The notes under the pieces were generated by a model. The model saw only the letters and a list, made by a program, of their open reading frames with translations. It was not told where the DNA came from and searched no databases. From the NCBI RefSeq assembly GCF_037095755.1, contig NZ_JBAWKJ010000002.1:806001-870000 (forward strand): a stretch of 64,000 nucleotides of DNA, given 5' to 3'. Position numbers and translations under genes: made by a program. The stretch is from Sphingopyxis sp. CCNWLW2 (GTDB taxonomy: Bacteria; Pseudomonadota; Alphaproteobacteria; Sphingomonadales; Sphingomonadaceae). The first letter of the stretch is position 1; each line of letters opens with the position of its first letter. Of the stretch, positions 53,996 through 63,657 are shown one piece after another.

Positions 53996-56164
53996 ATGCA
54001 GAACATCGAGAATAAGGGTCGGCGCGCGTTTATGAGGAGCGCCGCGATGGCCGCGCTCCTGCTGGGAAATCGTGCGGCGTGGGCGTTCGAACAGGGGGGT
54101 AGCGGGCGCTGGCCCAAGGTCGCGCCGCCGCAATCGCCGCGCATCTCGCATGTGATCGATCAATTGGGCCGCCAGCGCGACGATCCCTATAGCTGGATGA
54201 AGTTCATTCCGGCGACGGGCGAGCGCACCCGCGACAACTTGCCCGAGCCGGTCGGCACGATGCTGAAGGCCGAGAATGTGTACGCCGACGCGATCCTTGC
54301 GCCGCTCGCCGGCGAGCGCGCGAAACTGCTCGACGCTATGCTCGCGCGCGCATCGGGCGAGATCGCGGCCCCGGCGCTCGAAAAGGACGGCTGGGACTAT
54401 GGATCGGCGCGGCCCGCCGGCGCGGCGCATGCGATCTACACGCGTAGCAAGAAAGGCGGAAAGCCCGAGCAACTCGTCGACGAGGCGGTGCGCGCGAAGG
54501 GCCAGCCCTATTTCCGCAGCACCGGGCATCAGCCAAGCCCCGACCATCGCTATTTCGCCTGGGCCGAGGATGTCATCGGCAACGACCGCCATCGCATCTG
54601 CATCCGCGACAATCAGAGCGGCGACATTCGCACGATCGTCGACAAGGACGCTTATGGCTATGGCGGGCTCGTCTTCGCGCCCTCGTCGCGCTGGCTGTTC
54701 TGGATCTGGCGCGATGCACGCAACCGTCCGACGCGGCTCTATCGCACCTCGGTCGACGGCAAGGTCACCGACCTCGTCTATGAGGAAAAGGATCCCGCGA
54801 TCTTCATGCAGGTGAAGCGCACCGCGGCCGACGGGTTCATCGCGCTCACGCTCGCAGGCCCCGAAACCGCTGAAGTGCGGCTGGTGTCCGCCGCCGACGA
54901 AACCGCCGCCCCCGCCATCGTCTGGCCGCGCAAGACGGGGGTGCTCTACGACATCGACGAGTGGAACGGCGGCCTGATCACGCTCACCGATGCCGGCGAC
55001 GCATTCGACATGGCGCTGCTGCGCCTCGATCCGAAGAGCTTTCGTACGCTCGGGGCGCTCGTGCCGCACCGCCCCGGCACGCCCATCCTCCAGATCCAGC
55101 CCTTCGCAGCCGCACTCGTCCGCCTCGAACGCATCGACGGCCTCCACCGGCTCGTCATCTTGCGTCCCGACGGGTCCGAGCGGACGGTTGCTTTCGACGA
55201 TCCCGCCTATGCGATCGAACTGCCGCCCGAGCAAAGCTATGCCGCGTCATCGGTGATGATCATCCACCAGTCGCCCAAATCGCCGCGCCGCTGGATCCGC
55301 GTCGACCTCGTCAGCGGCAAGCAGAGCGTCGTCCAGCAACAGGCGGTCGCGAATTTCAACCCCGACGATTATGAGGTCGAACGCCTGCTCGCCCCCGCCC
55401 CCGACGGCGAGATGGTGCCGATCACCCTGCTCTCGCGCCGCGGCGCGCCGAAGGACGGCAAGGCGCCGCTCCTCCAATATGGCTATGGCTCCTATGGCGT
55501 GCCGAGCGATCCCGAATTTTCGATCCCCGCGCTCGCGCTCGTCGACCGCGGCTGGCGCTTTGCGATCGCGCATGTGCGCGGCGGGTCGGAGAAAGGGCGC
55601 CGCTGGTTCCTCGGCGGGCGCAAGTTCACCAAGCGCAACAGCTTCACCGATTTCATCGCCTGCGCCGAACATCTGGCGGCAGAGGGCTATACCGCGAAGG
55701 GTAAGGTCGTCGCCTATGGCCTGTCGGCAGGCGGGTTGCTCGTCGGCGCGAGCATGAATATCGCCCCGACCTTATGGGCCGGCGTGATCGCGCAGGTGCC
55801 GTTCGTCGACATGCTCAACACGATGAGCGACGGCGCGCATCCGCTGGTGCCGCTGTTCCGTCCCGACTGGGGCGACCCGCTCGCCGATCCCAAGGCCTAT
55901 GACTATATCGCCTCGATCTCACCATATGAGAATGTTCGCGCGGCCGCCTATCCGCCTTTGCTCTGCACCGCGGGGCTGAAGGACGACCGCGTCGCCTATT
56001 GGGAACCCGCCAAGCTCGTCGCCGAAGTGCGGCGCCGCTCGACGAGCGGCAACCCCGCGCTCCTGATGACCGACATGGACAGCGGTCACCAGGGCAGCGC
56101 CGACCTAAAAAGCGAATATCAGCAAAAGGCGCTGTTCTGGGCCTTTGCCATGCGCTGCGTCTAG
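53996..56164 (+). CDS. S9 prolyl oligopeptidase-family peptidase (oligopeptidase B-like), exported
   Basis: This peptidase (722 aa) has a twin-arginine-like signal (RRAFMRSAAMAALLLG). The N-terminal half forms a propeller-like domain. The C-terminal hydrolase domain has QYGYGSYGVP, HVRGGSEKGRRWF, the nucleophile Ser in AYGLSAGGLLVG, the Asp in LKDDRVAYWEP and the His in DSGHQGS. It is close to oligopeptidase B, which cuts after basic residues. Its stop shares the palindrome CTAG with the convergent TauE gene. Confidence 0.88.
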   Translation: MQNIENKGRRAFMRSAAMAALLLGNRAAWAFEQGGSGRWPKVAPPQSPRISHVIDQLGRQRDDPYSWMKFIPATGERTRDNLPEPVGTMLKAENVYADAILAPLAGERAKLLDAMLARASGEIAAPALEKDGWDYGSARPAGAAHAIYTRSKKGGKPEQLVDEAVRAKGQPYFRSTGHQPSPDHRYFAWAEDVIGNDRHRICIRDNQSGDIRTIVDKDAYGYGGLVFAPSSRWLFWIWRDARNRPTRLYRTSVDGKVTDLVYEEKDPAIFMQVKRTAADGFIALTLAGPETAEVRLVSAADETAAPAIVWPRKTGVLYDIDEWNGGLITLTDAGDAFDMALLRLDPKSFRTLGALVPHRPGTPILQIQPFAAALVRLERIDGLHRLVILRPDGSERTVAFDDPAYAIELPPEQSYAASSVMIIHQSPKSPRRWIRVDLVSGKQSVVQQQAVANFNPDDYEVERLLAPAPDGEMVPITLLSRRGAPKDGKAPLLQYGYGSYGVPSDPEFSIPALALVDRGWRFAIAHVRGGSEKGRRWFLGGRKFTKRNSFTDFIACAEHLAAEGYTAKGKVVAYGLSAGGLLVGASMNIAPTLWAGVIAQVPFVDMLNTMSDGAHPLVPLFRPDWGDPLADPKAYDYIASISPYENVRAAAYPPLLCTAGLKDDRVAYWEPAKLVAEVRRRSTSGNPALLMTDMDSGHQGSADLKSEYQQKALFWAFAMRCV

Positions 56165-56952
56165 AAACCGCGGAAAGACGGCACCGGCGCGAACATCAAC
56201 GCGATGAAGCCATAGGCGCTCGCGAGCAGCAACAGCACGCCCGCCGCGCCGACCAGCCAGTCGGCACGCAGGCGGCGGACCAGATACGCGCCGATCGGCG
56301 CGGCGATGACTCCGCCGATCAGCAGGCCGATCGCCGCGGTGCTGAAGCTTTGCCAGCCCAACGCGCCGAGGAACCCCGCCGCGATCGTCACCGTGACGAA
56401 GAATTCGGACGCGTTCACCGTGCCGATGACGGTGCGCGGCTCGGCGCCCTGCGCGAGCAGGTTGGCGCTGACGATCGGCCCCCATCCACCGCCGCCCGAT
56501 CCGTCGGCGATCCCGCCGATCAGCCCGAGCGGCCCGACGAACTTGATGCTGCGATAGGTTTGCGGGCGCCGCGCGCCGCGCCACAATAGATAGATGCCGA
56601 CCGCACCAAGATAGGCGAGCACGACCGGCCGCGCGATGCTGTGGTCGATATTGGTCAAAATCCATACACCGATCAGCCCGCCGACGATGCCGGGAACGAC
56701 GAGGCGGCGGAACAATCGCCAGTCGACGTTACGCTGCATCGCATGCGCAAGGCCCGACACGCCGCCGGTAAAGCTTTCGGCCACATGCACCGCCGCCGAG
56801 GCCGACACCGGCGGCAAGCCCAGAACGAGGAGCAGCGCGGTGCCGATGACGCCGAACGCCATGCCGAGCGCGCTGTCGATCAACTGCGCCGCAAATCCCA
56901 CGATGATGAAGGGCAGCAAAGCCCAGAGCGTCAGCCCGTCGAATATCGTCAT
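56161..56952 (-). CDS. TauE/SafE-family anion exporter
   Basis: This membrane protein (263 aa, about eight helices) has two related halves, with the DUF81 pattern GFAAQLIDSALGMAFGVIGTALLL and later GGIADGSGGGGWGPIVSANLL. Family members export sulfite, sulfoacetate or other organosulfur compounds. Its start overlaps the RimK-like stop by ATGA. A sulfonate system lies at 34.5-38 kb, but the two loci are not linked closely. Confidence 0.85.
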   Translation of the reverse strand: MTIFDGLTLWALLPFIIVGFAAQLIDSALGMAFGVIGTALLLVLGLPPVSASAAVHVAESFTGGVSGLAHAMQRNVDWRLFRRLVVPGIVGGLIGVWILTNIDHSIARPVVLAYLGAVGIYLLWRGARRPQTYRSIKFVGPLGLIGGIADGSGGGGWGPIVSANLLAQGAEPRTVIGTVNASEFFVTVTIAAGFLGALGWQSFSTAAIGLLIGGVIAAPIGAYLVRRLRADWLVGAAGVLLLLASAYGFIALMFAPVPSFRGF

Positions 56953-58307
56953 TGCGCGGCGGGCCGGCGGCGCGTCGTCTTCGGGGTCCGGCGCGTGAAG
57001 AGGAAGACCGCGGGGAAGCAGAGTGCGATCAGCGACAGCGCACCGGCGAAGATCGGCTCGCCGCCCGCCAGCCACGGCAGCACTGCGGCCCAGATCGACA
57101 CGCCGAGCACGGTCAGAAAAATCTGTTCCTGATCGATATCGGTGGCAACCGCGAGCGGGACGCCGCGCGCATCGGCACGCAGCGCTTCGAGGCGGCGCGC
57201 GACCGGACTGTGCGGCGCCGCCCGCCGCCCGGGGGTCAGCGACGACAACACCGATCCCAGCCCCGCACCGACCAGCCGGACACCGACCGCGCGGGCAAAG
57301 GCGCGCGGTTCCTCGAGCCGGTCGCCGACCGCACGTAGGCTTAGCCGCCCGCCGAACACCAGGTCGATCAACGCCTCGCCGGTCACCGCCTTGATCGGCC
57401 GGTCCTGCACCTGATGGCTCGCCTCGATCCAGTCGAAGATCGCGCCCGGCACATCGATGCTGCACGCGCGTTCCAGCCCCTGGAACCCCGGCGCGCTGTT
57501 GGCTTCGCAGATCCGGTAGCCCTCATTGTCGAACAATATGTCGATCCCGGCGACCTCCAGCCCCAGCGTGTCGGCGGCGCGCGCGGCGAGATCGGCCATT
57601 TCGCCCGTCGGCGTATAGGCGATGCCGACCCCGCCGAGCGAAACATTGGATTTGAAATGGCCCGCGGGCGAGCGCCGCTCCATCGCCGCGATCACCCGGC
57701 CGCCGATCACGAGCACGCGCACGTCGCGCCCGTGGCTCGACCGGACATAATGCTGGAACAGGAAATCGGCCTTGGCATCGGCGCTCTCGAGCAAGCCGGC
57801 GAGATCCTCGAACTGGCTGCGGTCCTCGCATTTGAGGACGCCGGTGCCGCGCGTGCCGCGCAGCGTCTTGACGATCATCGGAAAGCCCAGTTCCTCCTCG
57901 ACGATGTCGACCCCGATCGGGAATTTGCCGAGGATCGTCGCCGGGATCGGCAGTCCGGCGCGCGCGAGCCGCTGCATCGTGTGAAGCTTGTCGGCGACAA
58001 GGTCGATCGCCTCAGGACCGTTGATGAGGCGCACGCCGCGGCGTTCGAAATGGCGGAGCACCGCGAGCGTGAAATAGTCGGTCTCGGCACCCGTCCGGCA
58101 CAGGATGAAGTCGGGCCGGGCCAGCGAATGGCCCTCATAATGCACCGACCAGCCCTCGACCGGCGCCGCGACGATGTCGAAATTATGCGGTTTCAGGACG
58201 TGCAACTCGATTCCGCGCGCCGCCGCGGTCTCCTGAAACCGTAGGATTTCGGGAACTTCCGGCAGGGCCGGATCGAGATCGCGTTGGAAGAATATCCAGC
58301 CCAGCAC
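56949..58307 (-). CDS. RimK-like ATP-grasp ligase with C-terminal membrane extension
   Basis: This 452-residue protein is in two parts. Residues 1 to about 295 are an ATP-grasp ligase (DKLHTMQRLARAGLPIP, MIVKTLRGTRGTGV, HGRDVRVLVIGG, EANSAPGFQGLE), a family that joins amino acids to proteins or small molecules. Residues 296-452 have a linker and two hydrophobic helices (about 396-414 and 418-438) ending in a basic tail. RimK homologues are usually about 300 aa, so the membrane extension is unusual. The substrate is unknown. Confidence 0.8.
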   Translation of the reverse strand: MLGWIFFQRDLDPALPEVPEILRFQETAAARGIELHVLKPHNFDIVAAPVEGWSVHYEGHSLARPDFILCRTGAETDYFTLAVLRHFERRGVRLINGPEAIDLVADKLHTMQRLARAGLPIPATILGKFPIGVDIVEEELGFPMIVKTLRGTRGTGVLKCEDRSQFEDLAGLLESADAKADFLFQHYVRSSHGRDVRVLVIGGRVIAAMERRSPAGHFKSNVSLGGVGIAYTPTGEMADLAARAADTLGLEVAGIDILFDNEGYRICEANSAPGFQGLERACSIDVPGAIFDWIEASHQVQDRPIKAVTGEALIDLVFGGRLSLRAVGDRLEEPRAFARAVGVRLVGAGLGSVLSSLTPGRRAAPHSPVARRLEALRADARGVPLAVATDIDQEQIFLTVLGVSIWAAVLPWLAGGEPIFAGALSLIALCFPAVFLFTRRTPKTTRRRPAAQ

Positions 58308-58521
58308 CGATCGGCTCCTTCACCATCTGGTCGAACGCCCATGCTCAGTGCCAGAGAACGGTCCGTTCGTGCAATCGTTGATGCCGAACTTTCGGCTAAA
58401 CCCCTGATTTGCCGGTTGGATTGAGCCGATTGCTCCGAACCGGAGCAAATCCGCCGGAAAATATGCCTTTGACGGCGCAAATCGGCCTTAAATCTCTCCC
58501 TCCGCGCTCGTTAAACATCGC

Positions 58522-59643
58522 ATGACCACCAAAGCGACACAATCGAACGAACCGGTAGGACGGTTCCTGGGTTGGCTGGGGCTTCGCCAATCGCGCGGCG
58601 CTCCCCCCGAAGGCGGCCATGCGCCCCCGTTCGACCTTGTGCGGCAAGCGCGATACGAACTCGCCGCCTCGATCACCTCTTTCCTCGTCGACAATGACCT
58701 CGACGTGTCGCCCGCCAACCTGCTGCTCGCGCATAGCGCCTTTTCGGGCCGCAATCCCCGCCTCGCGCGGCAGGTGATCGCGCAGGCGCAATCGGCCGAC
58801 GGCATCCACCAAAAATGGCTCGACGAGCTTGGCGAACAGGACATCGGCCTGCCCGACCGCGCCGATCTCGACCGCCTGATGACCCGGCTTGAAACCAATC
58901 TCGAATCCTTTCACGCGAACACCAAAGAAGCACGCAGCGTCACTAGCGACTATGGCACCGAACTCGAACAGCATGTCATCGACCTCGAACAATTACAGAA
59001 AACCGGGCGCATCGTCTCCAACCTCGCCGACCTTGCCAAAGTCATGCTCGACCGCACGCGCAAGGCCGAGGACGACATGCGCAAGAGCGAAGACGAGGCC
59101 AAAGCTCTTCGCCGCAGCCTCGAACGCGCCAAGCGCGATGCCGAGGTCGATTATCTGACAGGCCTGCCCAACCGGCGGGCGTTCGAAGTCCTGCTCGACC
59201 GGCACCACAAGGAAGCGCGCGCGGCGTGCGAACCGCTCAGCGTCGCCTTTTGCGACATCGACGAATTCAAGAAGGTCAACGACATCCACGGCCACGACGC
59301 GGGCGACCGCGTCATCAAGGCGATCGCCGACACGCTGGCGCGGATTTCGAACGATCATTGCCATGTCGCACGCCACGGCGGCGAGGAATTCGTCATGCTG
59401 TTCCGCGGCCTGACCCCGACGCAGGCGGCCGGGAAGCTGGACGATGCGCGCGAGGCGCTGGCCGACCGGCGCCTGATCAATCGCAAGACCGACGAGCCCT
59501 TTGGCCAGATCACCTTCTCGGGTGGGGTCGCCGACGTCTTTGGCTATGGCGACACGCGCGCCGCGCTCAAGGCCGCCGACGCCGCGCTCTACAAGGCCAA
59601 GGCCGGCGGGCGGAACCGGATCGAAATCGCCGACCCGGCCTGA
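58522..59643 (+). CDS. Diguanylate cyclase (GGDEF domain)
   Basis: This cytoplasmic protein (373 aa) has an N-terminal alpha-helical region of unknown kind (1-130), a coiled coil (about 150-205) and a GGDEF domain (about 208-370). The domain has LTGLPNRRAFE, FCDIDEFKKVNDIHGHDAGD and the active site HGGEEF. The product-inhibition RxxD site is absent at the expected place. It makes c-di-GMP, and the PilZ protein at 33225 is a possible receiver. Confidence 0.9.
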   Translation: MTTKATQSNEPVGRFLGWLGLRQSRGAPPEGGHAPPFDLVRQARYELAASITSFLVDNDLDVSPANLLLAHSAFSGRNPRLARQVIAQAQSADGIHQKWLDELGEQDIGLPDRADLDRLMTRLETNLESFHANTKEARSVTSDYGTELEQHVIDLEQLQKTGRIVSNLADLAKVMLDRTRKAEDDMRKSEDEAKALRRSLERAKRDAEVDYLTGLPNRRAFEVLLDRHHKEARAACEPLSVAFCDIDEFKKVNDIHGHDAGDRVIKAIADTLARISNDHCHVARHGGEEFVMLFRGLTPTQAAGKLDDAREALADRRLINRKTDEPFGQITFSGGVADVFGYGDTRAALKAADAALYKAKAGGRNRIEIADPA

Positions 59644-59674
59644 ATTTCAGCTATTCCCGCGAGGGGGCGGGAGG

Positions 59675-59717
59675 CCGCGGGCGATCGCGCACCAGAGCGC
59701 GATCGCCCGCGGTTTTA
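59675..59717 (+). terminator. Rho-independent terminator of the diguanylate cyclase gene
   Basis: A perfect 16-pair stem (CCGCGGGCGATCGCGC with its complement) around ACCAGA is followed by TTTTATT, 32 bases after the stop. Confidence 0.88.
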
Positions 59718-59741
59718 TTCGTGAGCGCCGCCGCTCGACCG

Positions 59742-61034
59742 TTACGCGGTCGCCGAACGCGCCGCCCACAGCCCGAAACTCGCGATGATCGCATAGCAGG
59801 TCAGCGGCACGACCAGCGCGAGCCGGATGTCGCCGCTGAGGTCGGCCACCGTTCCGAACAGGAAGGGGACGATCGCCCCGCCGATGATCGCTGTGCACAT
59901 GATGCCCGACCCCTGCGGCGTCCGTTCGCCGAGCCCTTCGGTCGCGAGGCTGAAGATCGTCGGGAACATTAGCGAATTGCAGAAGCCGACCAGGATCAGC
60001 GCCCAACCCGACAGCGCTCCGGTCGTCACCGCCGACAGGATGATCAGCGAAATCGCGCCCGCCGCAAAAGTCGCGAGCACGCGCCCCGGCTTGGCCAGTC
60101 GCAGGACGAAGCCGCCGAGCAGCCGGCCGACCAGCGCCCCCAGCCAGTACATCGCGACCAGCTTGCCCGCCGCATGGAGCCCCAGCCCCATCACGCTCGG
60201 CTCGGCGAGATAGGCCATCAGGTTCGAGCCGATCGCCACTTCGGCACCGACATAGACGAAGATGCACAGCGCGCCGAACTGGACGCGGCGGTTATGGGTG
60301 AGCAGGCCCCAGGTGCCCTCGAGCTTCACATCGTCGGCTTTGGCGTGGTCGATCGCCGACCGATACATCCAGAACACCGCAGCGATCACCAGCATCAGCA
60401 CGCCGAGCCACATATAGGCGGTGCCGATCGACGCGCCCTCGGCGACGCGATACGCCTGTATTTGCGCCTCGCTCGCGGTCTCGGCGTCGATCGGCTGTTC
60501 ATCGCCGAGCAGGAAGGCCGCGCCGCCATAGACCATCAGGAAAACCCCGATCGAATTGAACGCCTGTGCGAAGGTCAGCCGGCTGTGCGAGGTTTCGACC
60601 GGCCCCAGCGTCGTGATCACGGGATTCATCGCGACCTGCAGAACCGTGATCCCCGCACCGATGCAAAAGAGTGCCGCGAGGAAGCCGGGGTAGGAGGCCG
60701 CGGCCGAAGCCGGGATGAAGAGGAAAGCCGCGGCCGCCACGATGATGAACCCGAGCACGAAAGTGCGGATATAGCCGAGTTTCGACATGATGATGCCGGC
60801 GGGGATCGAAAAGGCGCCATAGGCGATGAAGAACGCCATCTGCACCAGGTTCGCCTGCGCATGCGTCAGGTGGAACATCGGCTTGAACTTGCCGACCAGC
60901 AGGTCGTTGATGTTGGTCACCCCACCCAGCAGGAAAAACACCGCAAAGGCGAGGATCAGCACCACTCGCGTGCTGTTACCGCCCTTGCCCGGCTGTTCGG
61001 CCGCGTTCGTCGCGACGTTCGGCGCTAATGCCAT
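59742..61034 (-). CDS. Sugar MFS transporter (FucP/GluP family)
   Basis: This protein of 430 aa has about twelve helices. It has the FHS-family features FFLLGGVTNINDLLVGKFK, YIRTFVLGFIIV, AMNPVITTLGPVETSHSRLTFAQAFNSIG, GLLTHNRRVQFGALCIFVYVGAEVAIGSNLMAYL and FPTIFSLATEGLG. It imports hexoses such as fucose, glucose or galactose with protons. It follows the GH3 gene by 49 bases on the same strand, so the pair takes in sugars freed in the periplasm. Confidence 0.88.
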   Translation of the reverse strand: MALAPNVATNAAEQPGKGGNSTRVVLILAFAVFFLLGGVTNINDLLVGKFKPMFHLTHAQANLVQMAFFIAYGAFSIPAGIIMSKLGYIRTFVLGFIIVAAAAFLFIPASAAASYPGFLAALFCIGAGITVLQVAMNPVITTLGPVETSHSRLTFAQAFNSIGVFLMVYGGAAFLLGDEQPIDAETASEAQIQAYRVAEGASIGTAYMWLGVLMLVIAAVFWMYRSAIDHAKADDVKLEGTWGLLTHNRRVQFGALCIFVYVGAEVAIGSNLMAYLAEPSVMGLGLHAAGKLVAMYWLGALVGRLLGGFVLRLAKPGRVLATFAAGAISLIILSAVTTGALSGWALILVGFCNSLMFPTIFSLATEGLGERTPQGSGIMCTAIIGGAIVPFLFGTVADLSGDIRLALVVPLTCYAIIASFGLWAARSATA

Positions 61035-61083
61035 TATCTCTCTCCCCTTGCCTTGTCTCAGGCTAACCCGGATGACGGTCTTG

Positions 61084-63567
61084 TCACTTTACCGCCGGTG
61101 GGCAAGGCAGATTCTCCCCGACCGCCTCGACATTCGTATTCAACAGCGTCGCGGCGAAGCCCTTGTCGCTCTGGATCGAGACGGCATAGTCGACCTGCCG
61201 CAGATTGGCGCCCGCATCAGCGAAGCAGCGGAGCGGCAACTTGATCGTCGAGACCTGCCCCTTTGGTGCCGCCTTGACCGCCGCCGAGACGTCGAACGCC
61301 TTGCCGCCGAGCGCGAGGCTGACCGGCGCGCTGCCCACTGCATCGATCCGCCAGTCGACGCGTAGCGCGAAGCTGTTGTTCAGCTGGCGCGACAGGTCGG
61401 CATAGGGTCCGCTAAGGTGCAGCGCGGCGGGACCGGTCCAAACGAAGGATTTGCCGTCCTCCTGCGCGCGCACATCGACCGAACGCGCAGCGATGAGCCC
61501 GCCGGGGCTCGATACGGGCGGAGATTCCACCGGGCGCGATCCGCCCGCATCGGTGACCGTCAACACCCAAGGCGCGCGCGCGCGGCCGCCCGAGAAGAAA
61601 TTCTCGACATTCAACGCCGCCGCAATGTCGACGCCCAGCTCTTCCGAAAGCTGCGGGACCGTCGTGCTCGCGCCATATTTCAGGCCGTAGCCGACCGCGA
61701 ACTGCGGCTTTTCGACGGGCGATCGCGCATCGGCGGGCCAGGCGAAAGGCAGCGTGCCGGTAAAGCCGCGCACCGTCTTGCCATCCTTGCCCGCGACGAG
61801 CACGTCCGCGACGCCGGCGCCCTGCGACCCCGGCAGCCAGCCCGCGACGAAGGCATCGGCGGCGTTGATTTCGGGGTTGGTGAACATCGGCCGCCCGGAC
61901 AGGAACAGCGCGACCACGGGAATGCCCGCGGCTTTCAGCTTCTTCAGCGTCGCGAGATCGGTCGCCTCGGTCGGCTGATAGTCGAGCGTCGCGACGTCGC
62001 CCTGGAATTCGGCATAAGGCGCCTCGCCGAACACGACGATCGCAACGTCGGGTTTTTCCTTATAGACGCCGCCGTCGGACAGCGTCGCGACGCCGCCCGC
62101 ATCGCGGACCGCCTTGTCCAGCGCCTCCCAGATCGTCTGGCCGTTGGGGAAGTCGGCGTGGGTAACATCGGTCCCCTGCCAGCTGATCGTCCAGCCGCCC
62201 GACTGGATCGCCATGCTGTCGGCCGCGGGACCGGTGACGAGCACGCGCGCGCCGGGCTTGATCGGCAGGACGCTGCCGTTGTTCTTGAGCAGGACGAGCG
62301 ACTTGGCGACCGCTTCGCGCGCGACCGCCAGATGCTCGGGCGTGCCGACGGCTTTCACGATGCTGCGGTCGACATGGCCTTCGGGGAACAGGCCGAGCTT
62401 GTATTTGACGCGCAGGATGCGCCGCACCGCATCGTCGAGGCGCGCCGCTGATATCGTCCCGTCCTTCGCATGTTTCAGCGTGCTGTCGTAAAGCCCTTTC
62501 CAGCTGTCGGGGGCCATGAACATGTCGAGCCCGGCGTTGATCGACTGCGCGCAGTCGGTGACGCTGCATCCCGCAACCTGCCCATGCCCGTTCCAGTCGC
62601 CGACGACGAAGCCCGCAAAGCCCATCCTGTCCTTGAGCGCGTCGGTCAGCAGCCCTTTGTTGCCGTGATGCTTGACGCCCTGCCAGCTCGAGAAGCTGGC
62701 CATCACGGTCAGCGCCCCGGCGTCGATCGCGGCGGGATAGCCCATCGCATGTTTCGCGATCAGTTCCTTCTCGTCGACCTTGGCATCGCCCTGGTCCTTG
62801 CCCTCGAACGTCCCGCCATCGGCGAGGAAATGCTTGGCGGTCGCGGCAACATGTGTGCCGTCGACCGTTTTGCCCGCGGCCAGCGGCCCCTGCAGCCCCA
62901 GCACCATCGCCTTGGCATATTCGGCGATCAGCTTCGGGTCGGAGGCATAGCCTTCGTAGCTCCGCCCCCAGCGCAGATCCTGGGGCACCGCGAGTGTCGG
63001 GGCAAAGGTCCATTCGATCCCGCTGCCCGCGATTTCCGCGGCGGTGACCGCGCCGATGCGCTGGATCAGCTCGGGATCGCGCGCGGCGCCGAGGCCGATA
63101 TTGTGCGGAAACAGCGTCGCGCCGGGGATATTATTGTGGCCGTGGACGGCATCGACGCCAAAGATGATCGGGATCGCGACGCCGTTCGCCTGCGGGCGCG
63201 AGGACACCGCGCGGAAATCGCCGACCAGCTTCGCCCAGTCGGCGGCGGTCGAGCGTTCATTGCCGTTCGGGCCGCTGTTTCCACCGGCGAGGATCGAGCC
63301 GAGCGGATAGGTTTCGAGATCCTTGGGCGTGATCGTGCTGATGTCGCCCTGGATCAGCTGGCCGACCTTTTGCTCGATCGTCATCTTCTTGATCAGCGCG
63401 TCGATCCGCGCCTCGGTCGCAGCGTCGGTGATGGCCGCGGGACTTTTGGCCGCGGGCCACAATTCGGGATGGACCTTGGCCGCTTCGGCTCCAGTGGTTT
63501 GCGCGGTCGCGGTTGCCGTTCCTGCCAGCAGCAGCGCGGTCGCCATACCCATTGCCTGTCGGCGCAT
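61084..63567 (-). CDS. GH3 beta-glucosidase (periplasmic, ExoP-like)
   Basis: This glycoside hydrolase (827 aa) has a signal peptide (RRQAMGMATALLLAGTATATAQ). The GH3 N-domain has IPIIFGVDAVHGHNNIPGATLFPHNIGLGA, HVAATAKHFLADGG and the nucleophile Asp in GFVVGDWNGHGQ. The C-domain has LVLLKNNGSVLPI and LPFAWP. A further C-terminal module of about 200 residues is of the sugar-binding type found in ExoP-like glucan hydrolases. The ATG at 63567 has GGAGAG at a good distance; two earlier ATGs are in frame. Confidence 0.9.
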   Translation of the reverse strand: MRRQAMGMATALLLAGTATATAQTTGAEAAKVHPELWPAAKSPAAITDAATEARIDALIKKMTIEQKVGQLIQGDISTITPKDLETYPLGSILAGGNSGPNGNERSTAADWAKLVGDFRAVSSRPQANGVAIPIIFGVDAVHGHNNIPGATLFPHNIGLGAARDPELIQRIGAVTAAEIAGSGIEWTFAPTLAVPQDLRWGRSYEGYASDPKLIAEYAKAMVLGLQGPLAAGKTVDGTHVAATAKHFLADGGTFEGKDQGDAKVDEKELIAKHAMGYPAAIDAGALTVMASFSSWQGVKHHGNKGLLTDALKDRMGFAGFVVGDWNGHGQVAGCSVTDCAQSINAGLDMFMAPDSWKGLYDSTLKHAKDGTISAARLDDAVRRILRVKYKLGLFPEGHVDRSIVKAVGTPEHLAVAREAVAKSLVLLKNNGSVLPIKPGARVLVTGPAADSMAIQSGGWTISWQGTDVTHADFPNGQTIWEALDKAVRDAGGVATLSDGGVYKEKPDVAIVVFGEAPYAEFQGDVATLDYQPTEATDLATLKKLKAAGIPVVALFLSGRPMFTNPEINAADAFVAGWLPGSQGAGVADVLVAGKDGKTVRGFTGTLPFAWPADARSPVEKPQFAVGYGLKYGASTTVPQLSEELGVDIAAALNVENFFSGGRARAPWVLTVTDAGGSRPVESPPVSSPGGLIAARSVDVRAQEDGKSFVWTGPAALHLSGPYADLSRQLNNSFALRVDWRIDAVGSAPVSLALGGKAFDVSAAVKAAPKGQVSTIKLPLRCFADAGANLRQVDYAVSIQSDKGFAATLLNTNVEAVGENLPCPPAVK

Positions 63568-63587
63568 CGTCTCTCCCATTCCTCGCA

Positions 63588-63601
63588 TGTGAACGTTATC
63601 A
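63588..63601. promoter_or_regulatory. LacI-type operator before the GH3 gene
   Basis: TGTGAACGTTATCA is nearly palindromic with the centre AACGTT and outer TG/CA, a common LacI-family operator form. It lies 21-34 bases before the GH3 start. A second site-like sequence with AGCGCTTGC lies further up (near 63634, minus strand). No LacI gene is inside the window. Confidence 0.45.
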
Positions 63602-63657
63602 ATATTCATTTCGCATAGCGGGTGGATGAAAGCAAGCGCTCTGTTTTTTGAGTTATA

